The notes below the pieces were generated by a model. The model saw nothing but the letters and a program-made list of their open reading frames with translations. It ran no database searches and was not told the origin of the DNA. Below, one piece after another: positions 1 through 8,865 of a DNA stretch of 36,126 nucleotides; the stretch's first letter is position 1; each line of letters begins with the position of its first letter. A program made the position numbers and the translations under genes. The stretch is from contig JALGZP010000020.1 in NCBI GenBank assembly GCA_025774845.1, positions 1-36,126 of the forward strand, given 5' to 3'. Source of the DNA: a bacterium. Its GTDB lineage: Bacteria; Arandabacterota; Arandabacteria; Arandabacterales; Arandabacteraceae.

Positions 1-51
1 GGTGCTGAACTGGTTGTTGCGCTGGGGTATGAAATCAGCGAACTTAGATGA
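1..51 (+). CDS. C-terminal end of an upstream gene (partial)
   Basis: Frame 1 is open from the window edge to a TGA at 49-51 and encodes 16 residues ending in EISELR. The next gene starts 33 bases later on the same strand, so this could be the preceding member of the same operon. Too little is present to assign a family. It could also be a chance open frame, although no other frame in this stretch looks better. Confidence 0.4.
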   Translation, partial: GAELVVALGYEISELR

Positions 52-84
52 TAAGAAGGGCATGACCAACCGATCGGAGATTGG

Positions 85-978
85 ATGAAGTGTGAATTCT
101 GCCGGGCAATGACCCCAGACGGGCTTGAGCTCCAGGGTCTACTGGTCGGCGCGGAGAGCGGAGCCGGCACGACGAGTGTGATCCATGTGCACGGCCTGGC
201 GGGCAACTTCTATGAAAACAGGTTTATCGATAATGTCGCAGCCGCAGTTGCCGCTAACGGAGTAAACTTCCTCACGGTGAACACCAGGGGGCGTGATTAC
301 CTCTCGGACTTCATCTACGAGGAAACCGACGGGACGACGGAATACAAGCAGATCGGTGGGATACACGAGATATTCGAAGAGAGTGTTCTTGATATCCAGG
401 CATGGGTAGAATTCCTGGCTTCACGGGGAACGAAGACCTTCATTCTTCAGGGGCACAGCCACGGGGCTTTAAAGGTCACGTACTATAACCACAAGACCCG
501 GGATTCGAGAATCGGGGGACTTGTCCTGCTTTCTCCCTCGGATGATTTCGGGGGTCAGCGGTTACGTATGGAGGAGCGGTTTGACGAGGCGCTCGATCTT
601 GCTGGAAGAATGATCGCGGATGGCAGGGGGGCCGTTCTGATGCCTGAGGAGTACTTTCATTACCCTGTCTCCGCAGCGACGTACATGGACATATTCGGAC
701 AGGGTTCACACCTGGGTATGTATAACATTTCAAGAACGGATAGAGATCAGTTTGCTGAGTTGGCAAGCATCACGGTACCGGTGCTTGTGGTAGTCGGAAA
801 CGTGGAAGAGGCATTCGTGGGGGAACCCCGGGACTACCTTGATGGCATTCGCGGTCTGTGCAGGAATGCTACGAGCTTCGAGGATCACGTTATCGAGGGC
901 GCCCCGCACAATTACTTGCATTTCGAGACGCAGGTCGCTGGACGGATTGGGGAGTGGGTCGCCGCCCACTTTGCTTAG
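85..978 (+). CDS. alpha/beta hydrolase, DUF1749/SidJ-like
   Basis: This 297-residue protein has the alpha/beta-hydrolase layout. A strand and oxyanion segment VIHVHGLAG lies near 32-40, a nucleophile elbow GHSHG at 123-127 makes Ser125 the likely nucleophile, and a late GAPHNY segment places His275 as the likely general base. There is no signal peptide, so it should act in the cytoplasm. The architecture resembles the DUF1749 family, which includes fungal SidJ, an esterase acting on siderophore-type substrates; that placement is by eye. The ATG at 85 is preceded by GGAGA at 76-80, a short spacing. A DUF364 protein and a PLP decarboxylase follow on the same strand, so the substrate may be a product of that pathway. 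The substrate itself cannot be read from the sequence. Confidence 0.8.
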   Translation: MKCEFCRAMTPDGLELQGLLVGAESGAGTTSVIHVHGLAGNFYENRFIDNVAAAVAANGVNFLTVNTRGRDYLSDFIYEETDGTTEYKQIGGIHEIFEESVLDIQAWVEFLASRGTKTFILQGHSHGALKVTYYNHKTRDSRIGGLVLLSPSDDFGGQRLRMEERFDEALDLAGRMIADGRGAVLMPEEYFHYPVSAATYMDIFGQGSHLGMYNISRTDRDQFAELASITVPVLVVVGNVEEAFVGEPRDYLDGIRGLCRNATSFEDHVIEGAPHNYLHFETQVAGRIGEWVAAHFA

Positions 979-1020
979 GGCTCACTGCGGTGGAGCGACC
1001 GCCGGAGGTACTTTGGCATC

Positions 1021-1839
1021 ATGGCCGACATCTTTGCAATCCTGAGAGATCAGGCACTCAAGAAAACAAGCGACTTTAAGGACGAAGACTTCATCATCCG
1101 TGGTCTCTGGAAGGTTGATCTGGCTTTCAAACCGAACGTCGATGAGCGTACCTTCCGGTACTGGTTCCTGGTCAGCCAGACCGTCGGGCAGGGTTCGTGT
1201 TATTGTGACAAGGAACTGGAGGTTGATGAGAGTCTTATCGGCCGTGACGCTCGTGAGATCATTTCGGAGCAGGATTGCTACAGCATCTCCGTCCTGGACT
1301 CGATTTATGCGTCGATACCAAGAAACCCGGAGCAAGTCTTCGAGATAACAGGTAACTCAATTGAAAAGGCTGTCCGGCGGAACACGATTCTCCTGGATGA
1401 GGTCGAGCACGCCCTTGCATTGGCAGGTGTTCCTCCCGGCAAGGGCAGGGTGCTCAATGTGGGGGTACTCGGCAATCTGATAAAGCTACTTATCGACAAA
1501 GGCCACTCCGTAATCGCAACCGATCTCGACCAGGATGTCCTCGACAAACCGATTCATGGCGTCACCGTCGAACACGGAAGTAAGACATTCCAGTTGATCA
1601 AGGACTCCGATGTGGCTGTGATCACGGGGATGACGCTCACAACCCATGCCGTGGGAGACATCATCGATGTGTGCAAGGAACACGGCACCAAGGTCGTGAT
1701 GTTTGCGGAAACCGGTGCACATTTCGGCGAGGAGTACTGCCAGACCCTCGGCATAGACGCCGTGGTCTCGGAACCGTTTCCGTTCTATATCTTCCAGGGT
1801 ATGAGCAGAATCGAGATTTACAGGAGACACAACGATTGA
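1021..1839 (+). CDS. DUF364 (putative heavy-metal chelation) domain protein
   Basis: This 272-residue protein has a Rossmann-like C-terminal half. It carries the segment DVAVITGMTLTTHAVGDII near residues 198-216, followed by a strand-turn pattern (KVVMFAETG) and an ending like that of PF04016 (DUF364). DUF364 proteins have an enolase-N-like N-terminal part and a Rossmann-like part, and have been proposed to bind metal or metal-chelating compounds; no enzymatic role is proven. No signal peptide is present. The gene starts 42 bases after the hydrolase and its TGA overlaps the TTG start of the PLP decarboxylase, so all three are probably co-translated. Assignment rests on the ITGxTL signature and the overall shape; specificity is unknown. 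Confidence 0.72.
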   Translation: MADIFAILRDQALKKTSDFKDEDFIIRGLWKVDLAFKPNVDERTFRYWFLVSQTVGQGSCYCDKELEVDESLIGRDAREIISEQDCYSISVLDSIYASIPRNPEQVFEITGNSIEKAVRRNTILLDEVEHALALAGVPPGKGRVLNVGVLGNLIKLLIDKGHSVIATDLDQDVLDKPIHGVTVEHGSKTFQLIKDSDVAVITGMTLTTHAVGDIIDVCKEHGTKVVMFAETGAHFGEEYCQTLGIDAVVSEPFPFYIFQGMSRIEIYRRHND

Positions 1840-3092
1840 TCGAAGAGTGCTTTGTGAAAAACGGTGCCTTCGAGATCGATGGTGTCGGTCTGGAAGCGAT
1901 ACTCCGAGAGCATCCTACTCCATTCTATATCTACTCGGCGGGTGCGGTCAGGGACAGGTACAAAAGTCTGTCTGAATGCTTCCCGGGCTTCGATATCTTC
2001 TATTCGTTCAAGGCAAATCCCAATCTTTCAATCTGCCGCGATCTGCTGGCCCAGGGAGCTAACGCCGACGTCAGCTCAATGGGGGAGATCAAGGCAGCTC
2101 TCGAGGTAGGTTTCGCACCGGGTGACATCGCCTTCGTCGGTCCGGGAAAGACCGAGGGCGAGATCGAATACGCCATAGAAAAAGGTGTCTATGCGATAGC
2201 TGCGGAATCGCAGTACGAGATCGGCCTGATAGATAGCGTGGCCGCGCGGCTCGACAAGCCGGTGGCCGTCCTCCTGAGAATCAACACACTTGAGGAACCC
2301 ATTGCCCCTGAAATGATGGTGGGAGGCCCGGGCAAGTTTGGATTCGACGAAGAGACGGTCGTGGCTGAGGTTAAAGGCCTGACGCTTAAGAAAGCAAAGA
2401 TCACGGGAATTCATGTTTATTCCGCCAGTCAGGTTCTTGATTCCGAGTTTCTTGCAACTCATCTCGAGTATGTCAGCGAGCTGGCGATGCGACTTGCCGG
2501 CGAGGTAGGGTTCGAGCTGGAGTGCATCGACTTCGGTGGCGGATTCGGTGTCCCCTATCAGGAAGACGAGGTGGAGCTGGATCTCGAGCTGGTATCGGAA
2601 GCCGCGCGCCGGGTCAAGCAGAGTATCGAGCGGAAGAGACCGGGGTGCCGCCTGATATTCGAGGTCGGACGCTTTCTGGTTGCGGAGGCCGGTGTCTTCG
2701 TGACGACGGCGATTCGCATGAAGCACTCACGCGGCAAACACTTCATGATCACGGATGGCGGGATGAACGACTTCACAAGACCCGTTTTCATCAGGATCAA
2801 CCATCCGGTGAGGCTGCTCAATAAGATCACGGCGAAGCGCGATACGGAGTGCAGCATCGGCGGCCCGATCTGCACACCTCTTGACATCATAGGTAAGAAC
2901 GTCATGCTCCCGGGCCCTGAGCAGGGTGACATCGTTGGTATCTTCTGTGCCGGCGCATATGGATACACGATGAGCATGATCAACTTCATGAGTCTAGGCT
3001 GGCCTGCGGAGCTCCTTGTCGATGGCGGGAAGGTTAGAGTGATCCGCAGAGCCCGGTCCGCGGACGTGACATTCCCCGACCAACCTCTCTAA
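1836..3092 (+). CDS. type III PLP-dependent amino acid decarboxylase (BtrK/PvsE-like)
   Basis: Fold-type III decarboxylase of about 418 residues. The PLP lysine is in YSFKANPN (Lys59 from the chosen start). A glycine-rich phosphate-binding segment FGGGFGVPY lies mid-protein and GGPICTPLD near the C-terminal domain supplies the ODC-type active-site Cys. It is close in style to diaminopimelate/ornithine decarboxylases and to specialised members such as BtrK (acyl-carrier-bound glutamate), PvsE and SbnH (siderophore pathways). The best start is TTG at 1836: it lies 9 bases after AGGAG (1822-1826), overlaps the previous TGA as TTGA, and avoids the long out-of-frame extension back to 1671, which lies wholly inside the DUF364 gene. 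GTG at 1854 is an alternative. The substrate is not predictable from sequence alone; simple lysA function is possible but the neighbours argue for a dedicated pathway. Confidence 0.82.
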   Translation: MIEECFVKNGAFEIDGVGLEAILREHPTPFYIYSAGAVRDRYKSLSECFPGFDIFYSFKANPNLSICRDLLAQGANADVSSMGEIKAALEVGFAPGDIAFVGPGKTEGEIEYAIEKGVYAIAAESQYEIGLIDSVAARLDKPVAVLLRINTLEEPIAPEMMVGGPGKFGFDEETVVAEVKGLTLKKAKITGIHVYSASQVLDSEFLATHLEYVSELAMRLAGEVGFELECIDFGGGFGVPYQEDEVELDLELVSEAARRVKQSIERKRPGCRLIFEVGRFLVAEAGVFVTTAIRMKHSRGKHFMITDGGMNDFTRPVFIRINHPVRLLNKITAKRDTECSIGGPICTPLDIIGKNVMLPGPEQGDIVGIFCAGAYGYTMSMINFMSLGWPAELLVDGGKVRVIRRARSADVTFPDQPL

Positions 3093-3146
3093 TGGGTTGA
3101 AAAACCCCACCCAGGCTGGTATGGTTGTGTAAAAGAGGAGGCCGCG

Positions 3147-4064
3147 ATGCCGAAGTATGCATACTTCAATGGAGAAATCGTCCCTATCGAGCAGGCGAAG
3201 ATCAGCATTATGACCCATGCCTTCAACTACGGAACGGGGGTCTTTGAGGGGATACGTGGCTACTGGAATGATAAGGACGAGCAGCTTCATATCTTCAGGC
3301 TATCCGAGCACTATGAGCGGTTCCATCAGTCATGCCGGATTGTGAAAATCGGACTCCCCCACCCGGTCGAGGAGTTGTGCGACATAACCTGTGAGCTCAT
3401 GAGAAAGAACGGTTTCAAAGAGGACACCTATATCAGACCGCTCGCATACAAGGCAACCGAGGGCATAGGGGTCAGACTTCACGATCTGGAAGACGGATTC
3501 TGTATATTTGGGGTTCCCTTCGGAAGATACATCCAGAAAGAAGAAGGTGCTCGCGTTGCGGTGTCGTCATGGAGGAGAATCGAGGACAATGCCGCTCCGG
3601 CGAGGGCAAAGGTAACTGGTATCTACATAAACTCGGCTCTCTCCAAGACCGAGGTAATGGAGAGCGGCTTCGATGAGGCAATTGTCCTCACGCACGACGG
3701 CCATGTCTCGGAAGGAAGCGCCGAGAACATCTTCATGGTGAGAGGCGGAAAACTCATCACCCCCGGAGTTACCGAGAACATTCTCGAGGGAATAACCCGG
3801 GACACGATGATGCAGCTTGCCAAAGACGAGCTTGGTGTTGATACGGTCGAGAGACAGATTGACCGGAGCGAGTTATACGTTGCCGATGAAATCTTCTTCT
3901 GCGGTACGGGTGTACAAGTCGCTGCGGTGATCGAGGTCGACAGACGGCAAGTTGGAAACGGGAAGATAGGACCCATCGCGGAGAAACTCAGAAGTCTTTA
4001 CTTCGATATTGCGAGGGGCCGCGTGGACAAGTACAAGCACTGGTGCACACCTGTGTATAAGTGA
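3147..4064 (+). CDS. ilvE: class IV aminotransferase, branched-chain type
   Basis: This 305-residue protein has the fold-type IV aminotransferase plan. The N-terminal segment THAFNYGTGVFEGIRGY (23-39) is the classic family opening, Lys155 in ARAKVTG is the expected Schiff-base lysine, and Glu189 begins the PROSITE-like pattern E-G-S-A-E-N-I-F. A conserved LEGITRD segment lies near 213-219. Length matches IlvE-type enzymes, which swap amino groups between branched-chain amino acids and glutamate in the cytoplasm. A strong GAGGAG at 3135-3140 precedes the ATG by 6 bases. The gene is 54 bases downstream of the decarboxylase. It may be the housekeeping transaminase, or it may supply or remove an amino group in the same small-molecule pathway; the sequence does not decide. 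Confidence 0.85.
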   Translation: MPKYAYFNGEIVPIEQAKISIMTHAFNYGTGVFEGIRGYWNDKDEQLHIFRLSEHYERFHQSCRIVKIGLPHPVEELCDITCELMRKNGFKEDTYIRPLAYKATEGIGVRLHDLEDGFCIFGVPFGRYIQKEEGARVAVSSWRRIEDNAAPARAKVTGIYINSALSKTEVMESGFDEAIVLTHDGHVSEGSAENIFMVRGGKLITPGVTENILEGITRDTMMQLAKDELGVDTVERQIDRSELYVADEIFFCGTGVQVAAVIEVDRRQVGNGKIGPIAEKLRSLYFDIARGRVDKYKHWCTPVYK

Positions 4065-4088
4065 TCCTCTCGTGGTACTACGCGGGAT

Positions 4089-5507
4089 CTACCCAAACAG
4101 CATACGTAGAATAGTCTCTTGCGTATGGGGACTCGTATCGTCGGATATTAATGTAACCTCGCAGGCGGGCAGGATCTCTGCAAGGCGCTCGTAGGCGGTT
4201 ACAAGTACAGAGCGGTGGGCTGATTCGATCAGACCTCGCACCACCTCAAACGATACGTTGGGGTGAAAGGGTTCCATTAACCAGAGAATCAGTGTGTTGC
4301 CGGCTGCATCCGAACCGTCTTCTCCTTCGACAAGGGATGGGATACGTTTCCCGATCTTCTCGGTGATGGGCTCTGAGGTGCTGACGATAACCGCACGCTC
4401 ACATGACAGGGGAAGGATACCACCGGGGTCTTCGACCGACACGGACTTCGCCCGCACCTTCTCGAGGAGACCAAGGTACTCGTCTTCCTGGTAAGGACTC
4501 CTCTTACTTCGTGCGAAATTCAGACGATCTATGAGGTTCTGCCTGCGCTTGACTGACTCTTCCAGATGCTCGCTGCTGATCCGATCCAAAAAGACCGCTT
4601 CGAGTATCGCGTCGAAGGATCTCTCGAATCTCTCGGAGTATTCGGTATAAAGCAGCATGTCGTTTCCGGCTTCAAGCGCGAGCATGCCGACTCGCTGGGC
4701 ATCAATCCTGCCTGTAACGGCACTCATATCGAGGGAATCCGTAATCACCATTCCATCGTATTTGAGCTTCGTCCGGAGGATATCACCTACTACCTGTTTG
4801 GAAAGCGATGCCGGCCGGTCGTCGTTCTGAAGAGACAGGTAGAGGCAATGGTTGACCATGATCCCATCGGCTCCGGATCTGACCGCTTCCCTGAACGGGT
4901 TGATGTGAATGTAGTCAAGCCGCTCCCGCGGGAACTCGACAGTAGGCCGGTCAAGATGAGAATCAATCCGCGTCATCCCATGACCGGGGAAGTGTTTAAC
5001 TATGCAGGCCGTATGTGTCCGGGACGAACCGATGACGGCTTGGGAATACCGCGAGACATCTTCGGGCATCGACCCGTATGATCTGGTCCCTATAACAGGG
5101 TTCAGGGGCTCGGTGTTCACGTCGACACACGGAAACAGGTTGATGTCGATCCCGAGATCCGCCACATAGGAGGACATATGCCCATACAGCCTACCCGCTT
5201 CTTCAGGTTTGAGCGTCCGGGATATGGCCCTGGGGCTGGGTGCGGACTCGAAGAACCCGGAGATCTGGGTAACCCTGCCTCCCTCTTCATCCATCATGAA
5301 GAGAGGCTCGAGACCCTTTGCCCGGAGGGATAACCTGGCCTCTGCGAGCCTTTCCTGGGAAGCCCCAAATGTTGACTTCAGGTCATCACGGAAGACGATG
5401 TAGTTTGCAACCGGAAAACGTTCCAACTGCAAATCGTCCCATGAGTCCGGGAGCCTCAGGACGAAGAGTCTCCCGAGGAGATGCCTGAGTTCAGTCTCTT
5501 TGTCCAT
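4089..5507 (-). CDS. nagZ: glycoside hydrolase family 3, beta-N-acetylhexosaminidase (NagZ-like)
   Basis: This 472-residue protein carries the GH3 TIM-barrel hallmarks. MDEEGGRV is at 72-79, KHFPGHG at 171-177 is followed by DSH at 182-184 (the Asp-His dyad loop of NagZ-type enzymes), and ITDSLDM at 255-261 places Asp257 as the catalytic nucleophile. No signal peptide is visible, consistent with cytosolic removal of N-acetylglucosamine from recycled muropeptides. About 120 residues follow the barrel, a short remnant-like second domain rather than the full GH3 C-terminal domain. The ATG lies 3 bases after the TGA of the metal ATPase, so the two are translationally coupled although functionally unrelated. 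It converges on the aminotransferase with 24 bases between stops. Confidence 0.87.
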   Translation of the reverse strand: MDKETELRHLLGRLFVLRLPDSWDDLQLERFPVANYIVFRDDLKSTFGASQERLAEARLSLRAKGLEPLFMMDEEGGRVTQISGFFESAPSPRAISRTLKPEEAGRLYGHMSSYVADLGIDINLFPCVDVNTEPLNPVIGTRSYGSMPEDVSRYSQAVIGSSRTHTACIVKHFPGHGMTRIDSHLDRPTVEFPRERLDYIHINPFREAVRSGADGIMVNHCLYLSLQNDDRPASLSKQVVGDILRTKLKYDGMVITDSLDMSAVTGRIDAQRVGMLALEAGNDMLLYTEYSERFERSFDAILEAVFLDRISSEHLEESVKRRQNLIDRLNFARSKRSPYQEDEYLGLLEKVRAKSVSVEDPGGILPLSCERAVIVSTSEPITEKIGKRIPSLVEGEDGSDAAGNTLILWLMEPFHPNVSFEVVRGLIESAHRSVLVTAYERLAEILPACEVTLISDDTSPHTQETILRMLFG

Positions 5508-5510
5508 GTG

Positions 5511-7619
5511 TCAATTATCCCTGAGGCCCGCGGCTCTGTCGGATAACAGCCTCAATGCATTGGCGATGACTATCAGTGAGGCACCCATGTCTGCGAAAAC
5601 GGCCATCCACATCGTGGCGGTGCCGGTTGCCGCCAATGCTAGAAATGCAGCTTTTATGCCTATGGCGAGGGTAATATTCTCAAGCGTGATGGCCCGAACC
5701 CTTCTCGACAATCTGAAGAGCGGAACAAGTCTGCCAATGTCGTCCGACATCAGGGCAACGTCGGCGGTATCGATTGCCGTATCCGATCCCGCCGCACCCA
5801 TCGCGATCCCGACATCGGATGCCGCAAGGGCAGGAGCGTCATTTACCCCATCTCCCACCATTGCGACTGCATCGAAATCCCCTTTGAGTCTATTCACAAG
5901 ATCGACCTTTTGATCGGGTAGAAGATCGGCATGATATTCATCCACGCCTATGGTCTCCGCAACCCTCCTCGCCGTGTCTTCGCGATCACCTGTTATAAGG
6001 ATACTTCTCTTGATGCCCAGCTTCTTAAGCCGGGCAAGAGTCCTGGCAGCAGCCGGTCTAATCTTATCATCAAACTGAATCAGGCCGATAAGCGCAGTGT
6101 CAGTACCCACCCCGATCGTGGTCGCTCCTTGAAGCCGGTTGAGGAAATCCTCTTCTATACCGGGACGCCCGGCGAAGAACTCCGGCTTGGCGACGTGGTA
6201 CAGAACTCCATCTACGGTTGCAGACATGCCGCTCCCGGTTATAGCTGTTGCATTCTGGGGCTCACTGAAATGTATACCCCGCTTTCTTGCCTCCGCCATG
6301 ACTGCACCCGCAAGCGGATGTGTCGAGGCGGATTCCACGCTTGAGGCGATGCGAAGCAGCTCGTCCTCTTCATTTCCGGCGAGCGGGAGTATGCTTGAGA
6401 CGGTCGGTCTGCCCTCAGTTACCGTACCGGTCTTGTCAAGGGCAACTGCCTTGACCCTCGCGGCCTGTTCGAGATGCAGCCCTCCCTTTACGAGAATTCC
6501 TTTTCTTGCAGCAGTCGTCAGACCGGATACGACCGCGACAGGTGTTGCCAGTACAAGTGCGCACGGGCAGGCTATTATCAGAACAACGATCGATCTGTAA
6601 ATCCATTGCCCTTCGAGTCCGAGTATGCTTGGGATCACCGCCATGAGTACGGCCGCACTGACCACTACCGGTGTATAAAACCTTGCAAACCGGTCGACAA
6701 AGCGCTCGACCGGCGCCCTGGATTCTTCCACGTGTTCAACGAGGTGGATTATTCTGGCAAGTGTGCTCTCCTCCCTGGGTTTGGAGACAGCCACTTCTAT
6801 GAGACCTTCCTCGTTCAGGGTCCCGGCAAAAACCTGTGACCCCTGCTGCTTGGTCACTGGCATGGGCTCGCCGGTGATCGGAGATTCGTCGACTGAGGTC
6901 TTCCCGGAGACCACATTCCCCTCAAGCGGTATCCGCTCCCCCGGCCTCACGACGATTATCTCCCCGGGTGAGACTTCTGATGCGTCGACCGATATCTGTT
7001 CCCCGTCACGTCTTACGGTTGCCTTGTCGGGGGATAGATCCATGAGCGACTCTATTGCCTTCCTTGTCCGGGCCATTGCAAGAGCCTCGAGGATGATGGC
7101 GACCGAAAAGAGAAAAGCGACCATCCCGGCTTCTTCCCACTCTCCGATAACCGCCGCAGCTATTATGGCGACACTCATGAGAACATTCATGTCAATGGAG
7201 CGGCTCCTGATAGAGCTGACCGCTCTGAAGAGCGTCAGGGGAATCCCCACTGCAGTGGCGGCGATCAGCATTGTCATGGTGATGACCGGAGACAGGGCGA
7301 GGAGGTGAGCAGCAAGCGCGGCAAGCAAGAACCCACCGCAGAAGCACGTGAGAAGCAACCTTTTTCGAGAGACTGCACTTCTCAGGGTTCTGAGTTCGGC
7401 CTGCGACTCTCCGTCGATGGGGATGACTTCATAACCCTTCCGTCTCAGGCTACGTACTACGGTCTTCCTGTCCTTGCCCTCGGCCAGGGCGATTTCCAGG
7501 GTCGAGAAGGTGAAGCTGACTCTGGCGTCATCCACGCCGTCCATCGTCTTTGCGACGTTCTCAAGAGCCCGCGCACAATCCATACAGTCGAGGTCTTTGA
7601 CCTTGAGCTTCAGATCCAT
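5511..7619 (-). CDS. P1B-type heavy-metal ATPase (Zn/Cd/Pb exporter type)
   Basis: This 702-residue membrane pump begins with an HMA domain whose metal site reads DCMDC (Cys12 and Cys15) rather than the usual GMTCxxC. It then has TGEP (249-252), the membrane metal site CPC (351-353), DKTGT with phosphorylated Asp395, and a GDGVNDAPAL hinge. The last helices carry Lys656 and Asp677 in an AVFADMG context, features of the ZntA/CadA (P1B-2) class, so export of Zn2+, Cd2+ or Pb2+ is the likely role. An AAGGGA motif lies about 10 bases upstream of the ATG. It is the first gene of a two-gene unit with the GH3 enzyme. Specificity is inferred from motifs only. Confidence 0.93.
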   Translation of the reverse strand: MDLKLKVKDLDCMDCARALENVAKTMDGVDDARVSFTFSTLEIALAEGKDRKTVVRSLRRKGYEVIPIDGESQAELRTLRSAVSRKRLLLTCFCGGFLLAALAAHLLALSPVITMTMLIAATAVGIPLTLFRAVSSIRSRSIDMNVLMSVAIIAAAVIGEWEEAGMVAFLFSVAIILEALAMARTRKAIESLMDLSPDKATVRRDGEQISVDASEVSPGEIIVVRPGERIPLEGNVVSGKTSVDESPITGEPMPVTKQQGSQVFAGTLNEEGLIEVAVSKPREESTLARIIHLVEHVEESRAPVERFVDRFARFYTPVVVSAAVLMAVIPSILGLEGQWIYRSIVVLIIACPCALVLATPVAVVSGLTTAARKGILVKGGLHLEQAARVKAVALDKTGTVTEGRPTVSSILPLAGNEEDELLRIASSVESASTHPLAGAVMAEARKRGIHFSEPQNATAITGSGMSATVDGVLYHVAKPEFFAGRPGIEEDFLNRLQGATTIGVGTDTALIGLIQFDDKIRPAAARTLARLKKLGIKRSILITGDREDTARRVAETIGVDEYHADLLPDQKVDLVNRLKGDFDAVAMVGDGVNDAPALAASDVGIAMGAAGSDTAIDTADVALMSDDIGRLVPLFRLSRRVRAITLENITLAIGIKAAFLALAATGTATMWMAVFADMGASLIVIANALRLLSDRAAGLRDN

Positions 7620-7633
7620 GTCGGTTTTATCCC

Positions 7634-7661
7634 TTGCGAACTTACCAACGTGCCTTATACT
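7634..7661 (+). promoter_or_regulatory. candidate sigma-70 promoter for the GT2 gene
   Basis: TTGCGA at 7634-7639 and TATACT at 7656-7661 are separated by 16 bases, in the divergent gap between the metal ATPase and the glycosyltransferase. The predicted transcript would start about 60 bases before the GT2 ATG. This is sequence-pattern evidence only. Confidence 0.45.
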
Positions 7662-7726
7662 ACTCCATGCATCGGCGTTCCATGACGCAAAGATAACATT
7701 ATGAGCTTAAACTGAGAAATCAAGCC

Positions 7727-8758
7727 ATGTCCAACGAAAAACCTCGGGTGTCAGTGATCATCCCCAATCTAAACGGCAAAACACTCGTTACGGAGTGCCT
7801 TGCTTCACTCGAGCGGCAGTCTTTCAAGGACTTCGAAGTCATCCTGGTCGACAACGGAAGCACGGACGGATCGGTCGAGTATGTCAGGGGCGAGTTCCCC
7901 TGGCTTGACAAGATAATCGAGAATCCATCAAACCTCGGCTTTGCGAAGGCATGCAATCAGGGAATAGAGGCGTCATCCGGCGAGTACATAGCCCTCCTGA
8001 ACAATGACACGGAGGCACACCCCTCATGGCTTGCTGAGCTTATCAGGGTTGCCGGTGAAAATCCCGACGCAGGTATGTTCGCATGTAAGACATTGTCATA
8101 TGATAAGCGTGACATTATCGATACGGCGGGGCACCTCATCTATCCCGACGGTCTCAACAGGGGGAGAGGCCGGCTTGAGGTCGACCGGGGACAGTACGAC
8201 GACAAGCCGGATGTCTTCTTTCCGAGTGGATGCGCGGCGCTATACAGCAAGAAAATGTTTGATGAGATCGGGCCCTTCGATGAACATCATTTTGCCTATG
8301 GTGATGACACCGACGTTGGGATAAAAGGCAGGCTTGCCGGCTGGAAATGTATCTTCGTCCCCGGATCGATCGTCTATCACAGGTACTCAATGACCACCGG
8401 TGAGTACTCACCGGGGAAAGCCTACCTTGTTGAGCGAAACAGGATCTGGATCGTCTGGAAGTACTTCCCCATGAAACATCTTCTGTTGAGTCCCTTTTTT
8501 GCTTTCGTGAGATACTGCTACCAGTTCTACGGCGCCCTTACGCGCAAGGGGGCTGCGGGTAAATCCGCCAGTCAGTATTCGATCTGGAGCCTTGTTGCCG
8601 GTGTCATCCAGGCATATGTCTCTGCATTCGCCGATGCCCCGCGTGTCTGGCGCGAACGCAAGCGAATGATGAAACTTAAGAAGGTTTCAAACGCTGAGAT
8701 CGATCGCTGGTTTAGGGATTACCGGATGTCCGTCCGCGAGATCGCCCTCAAAGATTAA
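7727..8758 (+). CDS. family 2 glycosyltransferase (rhamnosyltransferase-like)
   Basis: This 343-residue protein opens with the GT-A strand VSVIIPNLNG (8-17), then DNGSTD (42-47) for nucleotide-sugar binding and LNNDTE (91-96) as the DxD-equivalent metal site. A downstream GDDTDVG segment is typical of WbbL-like rhamnosyl and related transferases. The last third contains aromatic-rich amphipathic stretches (around YFPMKHLLLSPFFAFVRY) suggesting peripheral membrane association. It would transfer a sugar onto a cell-surface glycan or lipid-linked acceptor. It stands alone; the Shine-Dalgarno in front of the ATG is weak (GAGAA). Donor and acceptor cannot be predicted. Confidence 0.88.
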   Translation: MSNEKPRVSVIIPNLNGKTLVTECLASLERQSFKDFEVILVDNGSTDGSVEYVRGEFPWLDKIIENPSNLGFAKACNQGIEASSGEYIALLNNDTEAHPSWLAELIRVAGENPDAGMFACKTLSYDKRDIIDTAGHLIYPDGLNRGRGRLEVDRGQYDDKPDVFFPSGCAALYSKKMFDEIGPFDEHHFAYGDDTDVGIKGRLAGWKCIFVPGSIVYHRYSMTTGEYSPGKAYLVERNRIWIVWKYFPMKHLLLSPFFAFVRYCYQFYGALTRKGAAGKSASQYSIWSLVAGVIQAYVSAFADAPRVWRERKRMMKLKKVSNAEIDRWFRDYRMSVREIALKD

Positions 8759-8865
8759 CACCTGCCATCCACTTTCAGAGGCCATGCTGTTTCCTGGCTC
8801 CGGAACGGGGGGAACCCTTAATTTCAAGACCTGACCCTGGGTTTTCCGGGGGTTGGAGATTTAGC

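Noticed and set aside
3094..3107. GGGTT-GAAA-AACCC hairpin after the decarboxylase
   Set aside because: Only five pairs and no T-run; too weak to call a terminator within an operon.
6763..7308. Long open frame opposite the metal ATPase gene (181 codons)
   Set aside because: Ser/Thr/Pro-rich shadow of a well-supported gene, with no recognisable domain.
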